Below, one piece after another: positions 54,790-64,000 of a stretch of 64,000 nucleotides of DNA; the stretch's first letter is position 1, and each line of letters opens with the position of its first letter. Made by a program: the position numbers and the translations under genes. The stretch is from the NCBI GenBank assembly GCA_019009955.1, contig CM032230.1, positions 13,470,501 to 13,534,500 of the forward strand, read 5' to 3'. Under the pieces are notes generated by a model that did no database searches, had not been told where the DNA came from, and worked only from the letters and a program-made list of their open reading frames with translations. This DNA is from Riptortus pedestris (Eukaryota > Arthropoda > Insecta > Hemiptera > Alydidae).

Positions 54790-55880
54790 CTACCGTCATT
54801 AGCCATTTACTAGCCAATTGCTATCAGCAATCCCATACTGATACCATTCCTTAGGATGGCTGACAAATAGCTCTTGGACAGCAATTTCAACTTCCACAAA
54901 ATCATCAGATGTTTGCCCTTGAAGAAAAATGAGTCATGGATCGAAACAAGAAATAATCCGATGGTGTGAGACCTGGGGAATATGGTGGATGAGGAAGGAG
55001 TTCGAACCCATGAAGCTCTTTAAACTTTTCTGTGCTTAAACGAGTGAGGACGAGCTAATGCTAAGAGCAAGATAATTCTTGATGGAATAAAACTCTTTTT
55101 CAGTTAATCAAAGCAGCATAACGCCCTAACAACTTCAAGTAAAATCTTTCCAGTTGGTCGCATTCAAGTTCAGAATTCCTATAATATCCATAAGGAACAA
55201 ATTCGTGATGAAAACCCCTTCTGATTTGAGGTTTTACCGGAAGATTGTGACCTCTGATGAAAAGTTGGTTTACTTGCGAAATCCGAATATCCGTCAGCTA
55301 CGGCTAGATCATGGGGTAAACTGCGTTTACGGTTTCTAAAAGGGGGCAAATTGAAAAACAAAATCCATGTTTTGCGTTTTTTGGAATTTTGAAGGTGTTA
55401 TTCATCACGAATTTGCTTCTTATGGATATTATAGGAATTCTGAACTTGAATGCGACCAACTGGAAAAATTTTACTTATAAACTTTCACAAATTTCTAAAC
55501 TCTTAACTGATTGCTGAGGAGTAAGTTCGTGAGGTTCCACTCTACTACTCTTTTTCAACTTCTACATGGTGATTAACAGAATGTATTCTACACACCACAC
55601 TACTTTGCAAGTTGGCGAGTACTTGTTGACAAATTTGCCTCAATAGCTTTCTGCAGAACCTCATCAAGATCCATTAATGGTAGTCCGTAGCCCTTCTTAC
55701 TTTCCAACGTTGTATCTCCACTGCTAAATTTTCCAAACCAACGCCACACAGTGTGTTGGTCAAGGACACGTTCCCTTCATATTTAAAACTTTCACGAGTT
55801 GCTACAGCGGCTGTGAAATATTTTTTTCTGTAATACCTTAAAATACAAGAATTTCGTAGGACACTGTCACGTTTCATCTT
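54790..55880 (-). pseudogene. mariner transposase with an inverted middle segment
   Basis: Minus strand, N-terminal part (about 55770-55610): HTVWRWFGKFSSGDTTLESK, LDEVLQKAIEANLSTSTRQL, then VEPHELTPQQSVKSLEICES (about 55545-55480). C-terminal part (about 55165-54910): ECDQLERFYLKLLGRYAALI, then FELLPHPPYSPGLTPSDYFL. These are mariner (DD34D) motifs: WxPHEL, HPPYSPDLxPSD with the last catalytic Asp kept. The middle (55211-55470) is encoded on the opposite, plus strand: FRFYRKIVTSDEKLVYL and KSMFCVFWNFEGVIHHEF. It holds the first catalytic Asp (TSDEK). About 72 bp is duplicated in inverted orientation at the borders. The second catalytic Asp region (HQD) is frameshifted. TIRs not found. Confidence 0.75.
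55137..55476. repeat. Inverted 72-bp arms bounding the mariner inversion
   Basis: 55137-55210 and 55403-55476 are inverted copies: CCAGTTGGTCGCATTCAAGT, TCAGAATTCCTATAATATCC and AAATTCGTGATGAA appear on opposite strands with a few mismatches. Confidence 0.8.
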
Positions 55881-56049
55881 TGAAATAAATAACTAAACAG
55901 AGGCTGAAAAGTCTTAGAACATAATTTAGAGATTTTCTTGTGGTAAACAAAAACAAACCATCTGCATCTACAATAGGTAAAAATTCACCTATTTTTCATT
56001 TTGGCTCTCCTCTACATATAACAGCCTAAAATACGATATGTTCCAGAAG

Positions 56050-56140
56050 ACTTAATCAGCTACTGAGGTTGCACTATGACGCGATTTATGAAAAATATCC
56101 TCAAAGTTTCATCGATTCAACCCAGAAGATAACGCAAATT
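56050..56140 (-). mobile_element. TA-core 3' fragment
   Basis: CTTAATCAGCTACTGAGGTT, CACTATGACGCGATTTATGA and TCGATTCAACCCAGAAGATA. Confidence 0.5.
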
Positions 56141-56245
56141 AGGTCTACGCTTTTTGTCGTATTATTTGGGTATTTTGAAATATCTCTTTTATCATAGGTC
56201 TGATCAAACACTTTTATTAACCTGTCTTATTTGCAAATGTAATGT

Positions 56246-57137
56246 TCCTTAAGGGAAATCAGCTATTGAGGTTGTACTCATGACGGAATTTTCGAAATTT
56301 TTCTTTAAATGTCCATCGATCCTACCTAGTAGAGGAAGAAAATGAGGTCCGTTCAAAACTGTATATATATTATAATGAAACGTTAATTATAATTATTATT
56401 ATTATTTAAATTTAATCTATTTACCGGCTACTTCTCAGGGTCATATATTGCACGGCAAGCATTCCCGTTTCCACCATCTCTGCTATAAGAGCTAATTTAT
56501 CTATTTAATCAGAGATATAGCACAATTCGTCTAGATAATTAAAGAAACACTTACCCTCTTAGCATTTTGGGAGTCGACTCACGATTCCTGTCGTCTCAAT
56601 TGACCTTTGGATTCACAGGGCTCCGCTGTCTTCCCTTGACAGGTGCTGCTACCTCGTTTAAAGCCTAGTACTAATCACTCTGATCTCATAGATATAGAGA
56701 GACAGCGGAGAACCTCTAAGGCTCCACCGTTACAATATATATATATATTTGTCTGTTACCGCTCTAGCGGTCGCAATTTTTGTTTAATCGATACCAAACT
56801 CGATATTTAGTCGTTTTATGTAAAAAGAGGTTTAAAGGGGAGGATTTTCGAAAATTCGAAATATCTTCGTTACTATAAGTCGGATCGAAAAGTTGTACAG
56901 AATTAATCTTATTGCAAATTAAATTTACTAGAAATATTGTTATATACATTTATTCCCTATCTTGAATATTAACCAAGATATTTCCATGTTTATTAAATTT
57001 GGGCCGATAACGGATTTTGGAATTTCCCCCCAAAAGCTAGTTCGGCCCTTTACCATAACTGTTGGGAGATTTCTCTATTGTATAACTTCACGTGGGAAAT
57101 CTGCTTAGTTTATGCAGCCCCTGCGTGACGAACTTCT
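56246..57137 (-). mobile_element. TA-core copy split by a putative solo LTR
   Basis: CCTTAAGGGAAATCAGCTAT at the left (outer palindrome half missing), GTTCAAAACTGTATATATAT, insertion 56375-56734, then ATATATATATATTTGTCTGT, ACCGCTCTAGCGGTCGC and on to CACGTGGGAAATCTGC and GCAGCCCCTGCGTGACGAAC. Confidence 0.8.
56375..56734 (-). mobile_element. Putative solo LTR inside a TA core
   Basis: On the minus strand the insert starts TGTAACGGTGGAGCC and ends AATTAACGTTTCA, i.e. TG...CA ends over 360 bp with no coding frame. TA sequence on both sides makes the target duplication ambiguous. A non-LTR origin cannot be excluded. Confidence 0.5.
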
Positions 57138-57149
57138 ATATAATAATGT

Positions 57150-57720
57150 TTTCTCTATCTTGAATATTTACCGAGATATTTGTATTTTTTAATTTTCAGC
57201 TTTTAGTAAACCACCTTTGTTGCTCATTTCATATTTACTATAAGTTGTTACTTCATGTACCACTTTATTCGAAGCTTAAAGACCAAATTTTGTTTTCAAC
57301 GAAACTTTACTGTGAGATACATGCCAATACTTTGACTGATGACGTCTCTATTAATATTTTACATTTTCGACTTGAAAATGTCTATTTGAACTATATCACA
57401 CTCATTCGAAACTGAATATCATATTCTTTAAGGCCTGAAATTGGACCAAGAATGGGGGGGGGGGTAGAAAATTCAAAATATCTGCGTTGTCCAGTATTGT
57501 TGGAAACCATTTATTTTGTATAAATATTGTAAACAACTAAACACTTATTCGAGACTAAAGATCATATTCGTTAATAGGTGAAATCGAGCCGGTGTAGGGG
57601 AAAGGGGGGGGTTAGAGGGATGATTTCCAAAATTCAAAATATTTCCGTTATTATGATTTGGGTCGAATAATGTTATAACACCAGTCTTGTTAAACTATTG
57701 ATTATCTATAATTCTTAAAT
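57150..57720 (-). mobile_element. Two or more diverged TA-core fragments
   Basis: TTGAATATTTACCGAGATAT, CTTTATTCGAAGCTTAAAGA (57150-57310) and GAAATCGAGCCGGTGTAGGG, G-tract, GGGTCGAATAATGTTATAAC (57575-57680). No ends or cores. Confidence 0.5.
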
Positions 57721-57765
57721 ACGTCTTTCCATAACTAAAGTATCAGTTCATTCCATAAACTAAAA

Positions 57766-58312
57766 TTGCAGATGATGGCTGGGCAGCTTCCGATAGACCT
57801 GGAGGTAGCAAAATGGGTTCCTATATACCAAGCAGTCAGAGAGTTGCCTTACAAGATAGGAGAGTCTATCTTCACAATAGGACAGCAGGACCTTAAAAAA
57901 CACACTCCACCATATTAAAGAAACCATCTGGGACAGTCGGCAGAGTCGCTGGACCAACTCCAGCAAAGGTAGGATGACCTTCAAATTTTTCCCAGATGTT
58001 AGGACTAGAACTAAGCTGACGTGGTACGTCCCAGATTACTTCACCAGCCAACTTATCAGTGGTCACGGGGACTTCAATAACAAGCTCCACTTCTTCAAAC
58101 GAAAGGAATCCCCATTGTGCTCCTGTGGCGAGTTGGATACGGCTGTCCATGTGATCCTCCAATGTCCGCGTTTCAACGCCAAGCGTATTCGGCTAATGAG
58201 TGCTTTCTCATATGTTAACTGGCCTCCTGAGAGTTACCATATGTTGGAAAATGACGCAGATACATTTTCAGCCTTCAGGACCTTTGCTCAAGAGGTGTTG
58301 AAAACGATGTAA
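57766..58312 (+). pseudogene. R1/Jockey-like LINE C-terminal fragment
   Basis: Frame 1 (57773-57915): MAGQLPIDLEVAKWVPIYQA, the end of the reverse transcriptase region (AGxLPIDLEV), broken by stop. A second frame from about 57880 reads LHHIKETIWDSRQSRWTNSS-KGRMTFKFFPDV, then FTSQLISGHGDFNNKLHFFK, SPLCSCGELDTAVHVILQCP-RFNAKR and ends with VLKTM at TAA 58310-58312. F-x(2)-Q-L-I-(S/T)-GHGDF..L and CxC...HVILxCPxF are the ORF2 tail knuckle. One frameshift separates the parts. The downstream 300 bp with AATAAATGG near 58580 may be its 3' UTR. Confidence 0.75.
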
Positions 58313-58599
58313 AAATGTATTTATTTGAAAATTTTATGTATATATCTATTGTTTATGTAAGTTTAGATTAGTATTTAGACTTTAGGTATGTAGGCTAGTT
58401 AGTTAGGCTCTTGCAGCCACTTCTCTGAACAGAGGCAAAGGAGTCGCAGCGCGGGTTCCCCTAGGACTTTTCGGACTTAAACTAAATCTCCCAAATATTG
58501 CACTTTTATGCTTAGATGTGCTCGGTGAGCTAGGCTAAGTTACCTGGCCCAATTTAGCTATTCAAAATTTTATATCTCTTAATAAATGGAGACCACTGG

Positions 58600-58800
58600 T
58601 ATGGGGAAACCCAAAGGTACAGCGGGGGGAAAAAACTAAAATATCAAGTGAGTTATTCGAACTTTCTTGTATTCAGCCCTCAGTAAACTCCCACTTCTGA
58701 TCCTCAGACGTTGTCTTAGAAACAGAAAATATATGATGAGGTTAGACCAGTAGTATGTCATATCAGCATTTTGATAATCTGTATTGTTTACGCAGTGGAA
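58600..58800 (-). mobile_element. TA-core variant 5' fragment
   Basis: AGCCCTCAGTAAACTCCCAC, GATGAGGTTAGACCAGTAGT, ATGTCATATCAGCATT and GTTTACGCAG. Confidence 0.45.
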
Positions 58801-59004
58801 ATGGAAACAGATACAAATAGGAATTTAGAATTGGAGTGGTCGCACTACTCTCCTACAGTAGACTATTCCACTTGTAACCTCTTCTGGCGGACAGATTCTC
58901 ACAAGGCTGAAGAGTCTCGGCCAAACAGCTGTATATATTACAGGAAGCACCCAAACTGATATTCCACATTCTCTAGCATTTCATTAGGATAGGAATATTG
59001 TTAA

Positions 59005-59062
59005 GGTTATTTATTAACGTTTACTTAGTACTACTAAGGCTAATTGGGACGGGGTTCTGCCT
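59005..59062 (-). mobile_element. SINE 3' end fragment
   Basis: GTTATTTATTAACGTTTACT and CTAAGGCTAATTGGGACGGG: tail and start of the body only. Confidence 0.5.
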
Positions 59063-59500
59063 TCTAATACACTGATTCACCCGAAGCAGGGACCAGGTAC
59101 GTGCGATGCAACCAAATGATTTGAGTCTACTCTGAAATAACGCCCCAAATACCAGATCAAACTCTCCATACAACAGCTCACAGTGGAATGGATGAGTCGT
59201 GAGGTCGGCCTAAGAGAGGGTTTCACAGGGTTACTAAATCGTAACAACTACACCACTTTTAAACCATAGACCAGCTTAATCGTTTAAATCCACATCATAC
59301 GACTGGATACTAGGTGCCACATTTGACTAGGAAATAATTATGGACAAAAAAAATATCTTAGTTATTAACAATAACGCAAAAGTTTTTTTAAGAGCACAGA
59401 TGACTTTGGGGGATTCGTTATCAACGGAATATACTTTTTAACGTCTGTCATTGGTAACATAGATTTTTGACATTTGTTATCACTAGTGTTGAATCTCTCA
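59063..59500. other. Unassigned stretch
   Basis: Nothing recognised. Confidence 0.3.
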
Positions 59501-59501
59501 G

Positions 59502-60280
<779 letters not shown>

Positions 60281-60560
60281 TGTTATGTTTTTTACAAAAA
60301 TAATAAACGTTGTATACACACAAGCATTAGAGTTGTTATCACTGCACACTTTTTTTGATCACTGAAGTTCACAAAAGCACGGCACTGCACTGACCTTCAC
60401 AAAGAACACAGCACTGTACTGTTCTTTACATAAACATGGCGCCACACTGAAACTAAAGTGCACTGCTCACTACAGTTGTACTGAATGCACTGTTATTCGC
60501 TTGAAGAAAACTGAGAACAAATTAAACTGTAGAGCGAGCTGGGCCGCTTTTATAGGCAGG
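60281..60560 (-). mobile_element. LTR-like repeat, copy 2
   Basis: Minus strand: CCTATAAAAGCGGCCCAGCT (TATA box), TTCTCAGTTTTCTTC, repeated CAGT(G)CAGTGC segments, GTGCAGTGATAACAACTCTA and ACGTTTATTATTTTTGTAAA-AAACATAACA. Copy 1 at 33446-33596 lacks the central 130 bp of CACTG-rich sequence. Confidence 0.45.
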
Positions 60561-61531
60561 GGACGAGATCAAAGCTAAGGGCCCAGACTATCCTAGATCC
60601 AGATAGGTTCTTTGGCGCCAACGGCCCTGGTCCTTCCATCAGTCGGTTCCCTTCATCTACATCGTACTTCTTATAGCCCCCTCCTATAGTCCTATAGCTC
60701 GAAGGCCACACCTTCCTGCGAAAGTGGTTGTTTACTTTTATCCATTTTGGTTGCCAATTGTCTAGGATTCGGTGTCGTATATGGCTCACTATGTCTTCGT
60801 ATATTACGTTTGAGTGTATAGAGTTTGTTTAGTAATTATTTAAGCCTGGTGGGCTGCTGTCGTACTAAGTCCAGGGCCCTCCAGTGTCCTGGCAGCCAAT
60901 TTAGATAGGGTAGTTGTAGTTCGGTATGTTTGTTGTTTATAAATGTCTTCTGTTAAGTTTAGTCCTGTTGGATGAGTGGTGTAAAGGTCTCGAAGAGTTT
61001 GTAATGAGCGTAGAGATGATATAAGGGTCATGTTTTTCATTGTCGACCAAATTGCGTGGTTCTTTTCCAAGTATGTTGTAGTGGGATTGTAACTTAACCC
61101 AGAAAAAATTTCTCCTTCAGTGATTGCTTGACAGATCTGACTTTATCGGTTTTGGATCCGTGAGTATAATTGAAGGTTTTTTGTGGTAAAATGACTCAAA
61201 GGAATTTTTGAAAAATAGTTTGGATGATGTGTCCGAGTTTTTAAACTTTGTTAAAGACAAGACTTTTTACGTACTTAATACCCCAAGGAGAAGTTTTAGG
61301 TAAACTTTAGAGGGAAACTTTCTCAGCTTTGGATACCAAATGGACCTTCACTTTCATTATATTTGATAGCGAAAGGATATCTAGGAGTTTGTGTGCGTGT
61401 CTATCTATAATACTATTGCCAATTCTGTCGGTGGAGCCGGTTACTGGCTAACGTTACTCATTTATCATCAACGGTTGCCATCTCCCTTTTAAAGAGTTGT
61501 AAACCACCCATATTAAAATATATGTACCTAT
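60561..61531. other. Unassigned stretch
   Basis: A 76-codon minus frame (60840-61070) has no recognisable motif; may be part of the LTR element or of another relic. Confidence 0.3.
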
Positions 61532-62587
61532 TGGATTGTTTGGAAAATGTATGCCATTTTCAGGGGAAATGTAGGAAAATATGAAGAATGCTATTGGTCA
61601 AGTTGAATCTAGTTCTCATTCTGAGTTAACCTGTTCCTATCTTTTGGATTAAGTTTCATAAAACGTCCTAGAGATATTGCGCAAAAACTTGGCATGTGGC
61701 TTTTTGAAATCTTCAAATTCTTACTAATAAGAGAATTTCGGAGGGAAGGAAAGAACTTATAGTCGGGGGGGGGGGGTGAAATCCGGGCAGTATGAAGGGT
61801 GCTGTAAAACATCCCAGCCGAAGTCCAACAATTGTTTTCATGTAGCCAAAGACGCGTGCAGCCTGTCACCCCTCCGATGTGCCAATTATGATTGGTTTCG
61901 ACCAATTTCTTTCTTTATTTAATTTATCTAACAGGGTACACAGCTTTTATCTTAGTTTATTGCTTCGTTGTTAGCCAGCAGGTCATATAACACAACAGCC
62001 TTCCAATCCAACCAGCAACAGAGAATAATTTTTTGGGCTTGGATATTAGCCTTTGAAGTGGTTGGTGGTGACGCTTTGGTCCCACTATCGTTTTCTGTCA
62101 AAATTATCGCAAATAATCCATTTTTCGTCTCCGGTTACCAAAAATTTCAAAAAGGGATCGTTTATAGCGTCTGATCGATAAATCTCATATGGATATATTA
62201 AATGTCTCACACAAGCCCCCCCCCAATCAGAAAGACGAACAACGAATGGAAGTCGCAACAAATGTTCATGGATGGTTGAATTAAATACTTCCAGCCTCTC
62301 TCCTACTTCATCAGTGCTAATCAGGTGGCTTCAAAAATATCAGCATCGCCCAATTCTCCCTGCCCGCATTTCACAAACCACTCAAGCACTGTCACATACT
62401 GTTTACTTAATACTGCATTGTCCCCATATACAGAAAACATTTTGTTTGTTTGTGTTGCTTAAACACTGAAGAAAGCCCTCTGTTTCTCAAATCAACTGAC
62501 TCCAAATTGTGATAACAGTGACGCAGCCTTTGCAGCAGATCAAGAACAGCCTTGCAGATATTGGCGTAAAGTTTCCGAGCAACCTGA
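61532..62587 (-). mobile_element. mariner element with TIRs, dead transposase
   Basis: Left TIR TTGGATTGTTTGGAAAATGT-ATGCC (61532) matches the reverse complement of the right end (TCAGGTTGCTCGGAAACTTT-ACGCC, ending 62587), and TA flanks both sides (61530-61531, 62588-62589). Minus-strand peptides in order: DNAVLSKQYV-type N-terminus (about 62440), FLVTGDEKWIICDNFDRKR (about 62150-62095, first catalytic Asp kept), then KIILCCWLDWKAVVLYDLL (about 62020), DFGWDVLQHPSYCPDFTP (about 61830-61775) and YKFFPSLRNSLISKN (about 61760). Length 1056 bp is slightly below the usual 1.3 kb. Frameshifts and stops throughout. Confidence 0.8.
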
Positions 62588-62691
62588 TATTTATACCCAA
62601 TAACCGAAGAAAAATGAATCTCTGAAAAAATAACATTTTACTTGATATTTTAATAAGTAATACCTCAAAATGTAAATAAGTAGAAAGAAGT

Positions 62692-63235
62692 TACAGACAC
62701 ATATCCTTCCTAACCGTGATCTTGAAAATGTTTGAAAAAATTATCTTTAAAATCCCACCCTGGCTAGAAAAGGGTGGTAACCTGTAGATAACCCGTCCCG
62801 ATTAGCCTAAGTTGCAAAAAGTGGACGTTAATAAATAATAATAATCAACTAATACAAAACTACAGAAAGCATGTGTCCTCGTGCCTGAACAATATGGTTT
62901 TGGCTAGAACATATCTATTACTTCGGCAACATATGATTTTAGGGAGAATATAATTCAGTCTCTGGATAGCAATGTAATTGGAATATTTGCTGATTTAGCA
63001 AAGGCTTTTGACTAAGCAGATCGTGAAATTATACTGAAATACGTTAGAACATTATGGAGTCTCATACACGTTTTCGATGCAATTGTATGACCGTAAAAAG
63101 AAAGCAGAAGTTGATGATATCAGTGGATATAAAATAATTCCAGAATGGCTAGGAATTACTTGGGGGAGTTCCGCAAGGTTCAACATTAGTCCCAATACTA
63201 TTTTGTTTTGTACATTTCCCTTAAAAAAAAAATTC
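62692..63235 (+). pseudogene. LINE reverse transcriptase relic (Jockey/CR1-like)
   Basis: YRHISFLTVILKMFEKIIFK (62692-62752) is the YRPISLLxxxxKxFEKII motif. After a SINE insertion the frame resumes with VLVPEQYGFG, stop, NIS, then NVIGIFADLAKAFD (about 62969-63012), the catalytic FxDLxKAFD motif, then LEHYGVSYTFSMQLYDRKKK and, after another shift, GVPQGSTLVPILF (about 63170-63205). The FADD box is not reached. Confidence 0.75.
62753..62845 (+). mobile_element. 5'-truncated SINE inside the LINE relic
   Basis: CCCACCCTGGCTAGAAAAGG, GGTAACCTGTAGATAACCC, GTGGACGTTAATAAATAATA-ATAAT. No tRNA-like head. Confidence 0.7.
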
Positions 63236-63399
63236 CTGACCAACCCATATGCAATGCTGAATATTTAGTGGAAATTATTAAACATAATCATGGACAGCAT
63301 TCATTCAGCATTATTAAGAACCATTACTGAGGTAGCTCTGCTTTATTTATTCTTCTAATTCAACTCTAATGATCATGAGCGGGAGAGAGGGTTGAAATT

Positions 63400-63655
63400 T
63401 CAAAATATCTCCTTTATTATGAGTCGGACCGAAGCATTTTATGCTACCAATCTTGTTTGTGTAAAAGATTGATGCCTTACAATTGTCGCTCTATACATTT
63501 ATTCGTAACTCATATATAGAGTGCTTTCAGCCGCCTATGAACTACCACTTCTACTCATCAGATTGTTACGAAGAAATATAGAATATAAGATGAGATTAGT
63601 CGTGTGTCATACCAGCAGGTGAGAATTCTTCTTAGTTTACGCAGCCCCTGAGGAC
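63400..63655 (-). mobile_element. TA-core variant, left half
   Basis: ATATCTCCTTTATTATGAGT, CGGACCGAAGCATTTTATGC, AGATGAGATTAGTCGTGTGT, CATACCAGCAGGTGAGAATT and TTAGTTTACGCAGCCCCTG. Confidence 0.55.
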
Positions 63656-64000
63656 TCCCCCCCCCTCCCACAACTAGCAGACACGGCATAAATAATGCAA
63701 GGTTAGCTCTATCTAAGTTAAGCCTGTTCCTTAGATAAGTAGAGTGATTGATTATTGCTATGAGAGAGAAGAGGGCGACAGGTTCTGCTTCCTGACACTA
63801 GAGGGCAGGCATAATCCAGTTAGGCCTCGGACTTGGGGTTGTGAATCAGTGGAGCGGTGATCCCCCTGTTTTCCGCCTCACTCCCCACCCGCCCTCACTC
63901 CTTCGTCACCGCCTTATCAACCTTATCAACGATTTGTTGGAGTACTAGCAGAACTAGTCAGCGTTCATGGAGAAATCTTCAGAACAATGTTGAATGATTG
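63656..64000. other. Unassigned, GC-richer end of window
   Basis: Contains CACTAGAGGGCAG (63796-63808), a close match to the metazoan CTCF core, and C-rich sequence. No coding frame recognised before the window ends. Confidence 0.25.

Overview
This is a eukaryotic, AT-rich and intron/repeat-dominated window, most like the genome of an arthropod (probably an insect). The evidence is the mix of fossils: Jockey/I/R1-like and RTE-like LINE tails, mariner and Tc1-like DNA elements, a THAP-domain (P-element-like) relic, a Penelope-like GIY-YIG fragment, a tRNA-derived SINE and two rolling-circle-like families. There is no bacterial-style gene organisation, no rRNA and no functional tRNA gene. Species cannot be named from the sequence.

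The dominant component is one non-coding family, called here the TA-core element. More than 25 full, truncated, nested or inverted copies lie on both strands across the whole window. A full copy has a 5' end with an ACGCAG-GGG-CTGCGT hairpin, subterminal inverted repeats (GCAGATTTCCC near both ends), a second palindrome (ACCGCT..AGCGGT) beside a central (TA)n microsatellite, and a 3' end made of the palindrome GATTTCCCTTAAGGGAAATC followed by TGCTAA. This layout resembles non-autonomous Helentron-type elements (HINE/DINE-1), but that class assignment is an inference. Other elements have inserted into or beside its TA core: a Helitron at 38991-39937, Tc1/mariner-type elements at 28273-28886 and 43273-43634, and a putative solo LTR at 56375-56734.

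Layout: 1-12 kb holds TA-core copies, SINEs, LINE 3' ends and a 725 bp foldback element. 12-17 kb is low in recognisable repeats and carries a GC-rich promoter-like island at 16.36-16.60 kb. 17.9-19.8 kb is a decayed transposon-associated gene split by a LINE. 21.5-22.4 kb is a THAP relic. 23-29 kb has nested TA-core copies. 30-31.2 kb is an RTE-like LINE relic. 34.0-34.35 kb has two candidate exons of an ankyrin-repeat protein on the minus strand, the only plausible host coding sequence I could assemble. 34.8-35.4 kb is a minisatellite. 36.6-43.8 kb is a dense tangle of TA-core copies and a Helitron. 45.6-46.4 kb is Penelope-like; 48-49 kb holds LINE fragments. 54.8-55.9 kb is a mariner with an internally inverted segment. 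57.8-58.3 kb is a LINE tail. 61.5-62.6 kb is a second mariner with recognisable TIRs. 62.7-63.2 kb is a reverse-transcriptase relic holding a SINE.

Almost none of the long open frames is a gene: many are (TA)n, (GA)n or (AC)n tracts read as Tyr-Ile, Arg-Glu or Ser-Leu repeats. No operon-like cooperation exists here; the relationships between features are those of insertion, truncation and recombination.
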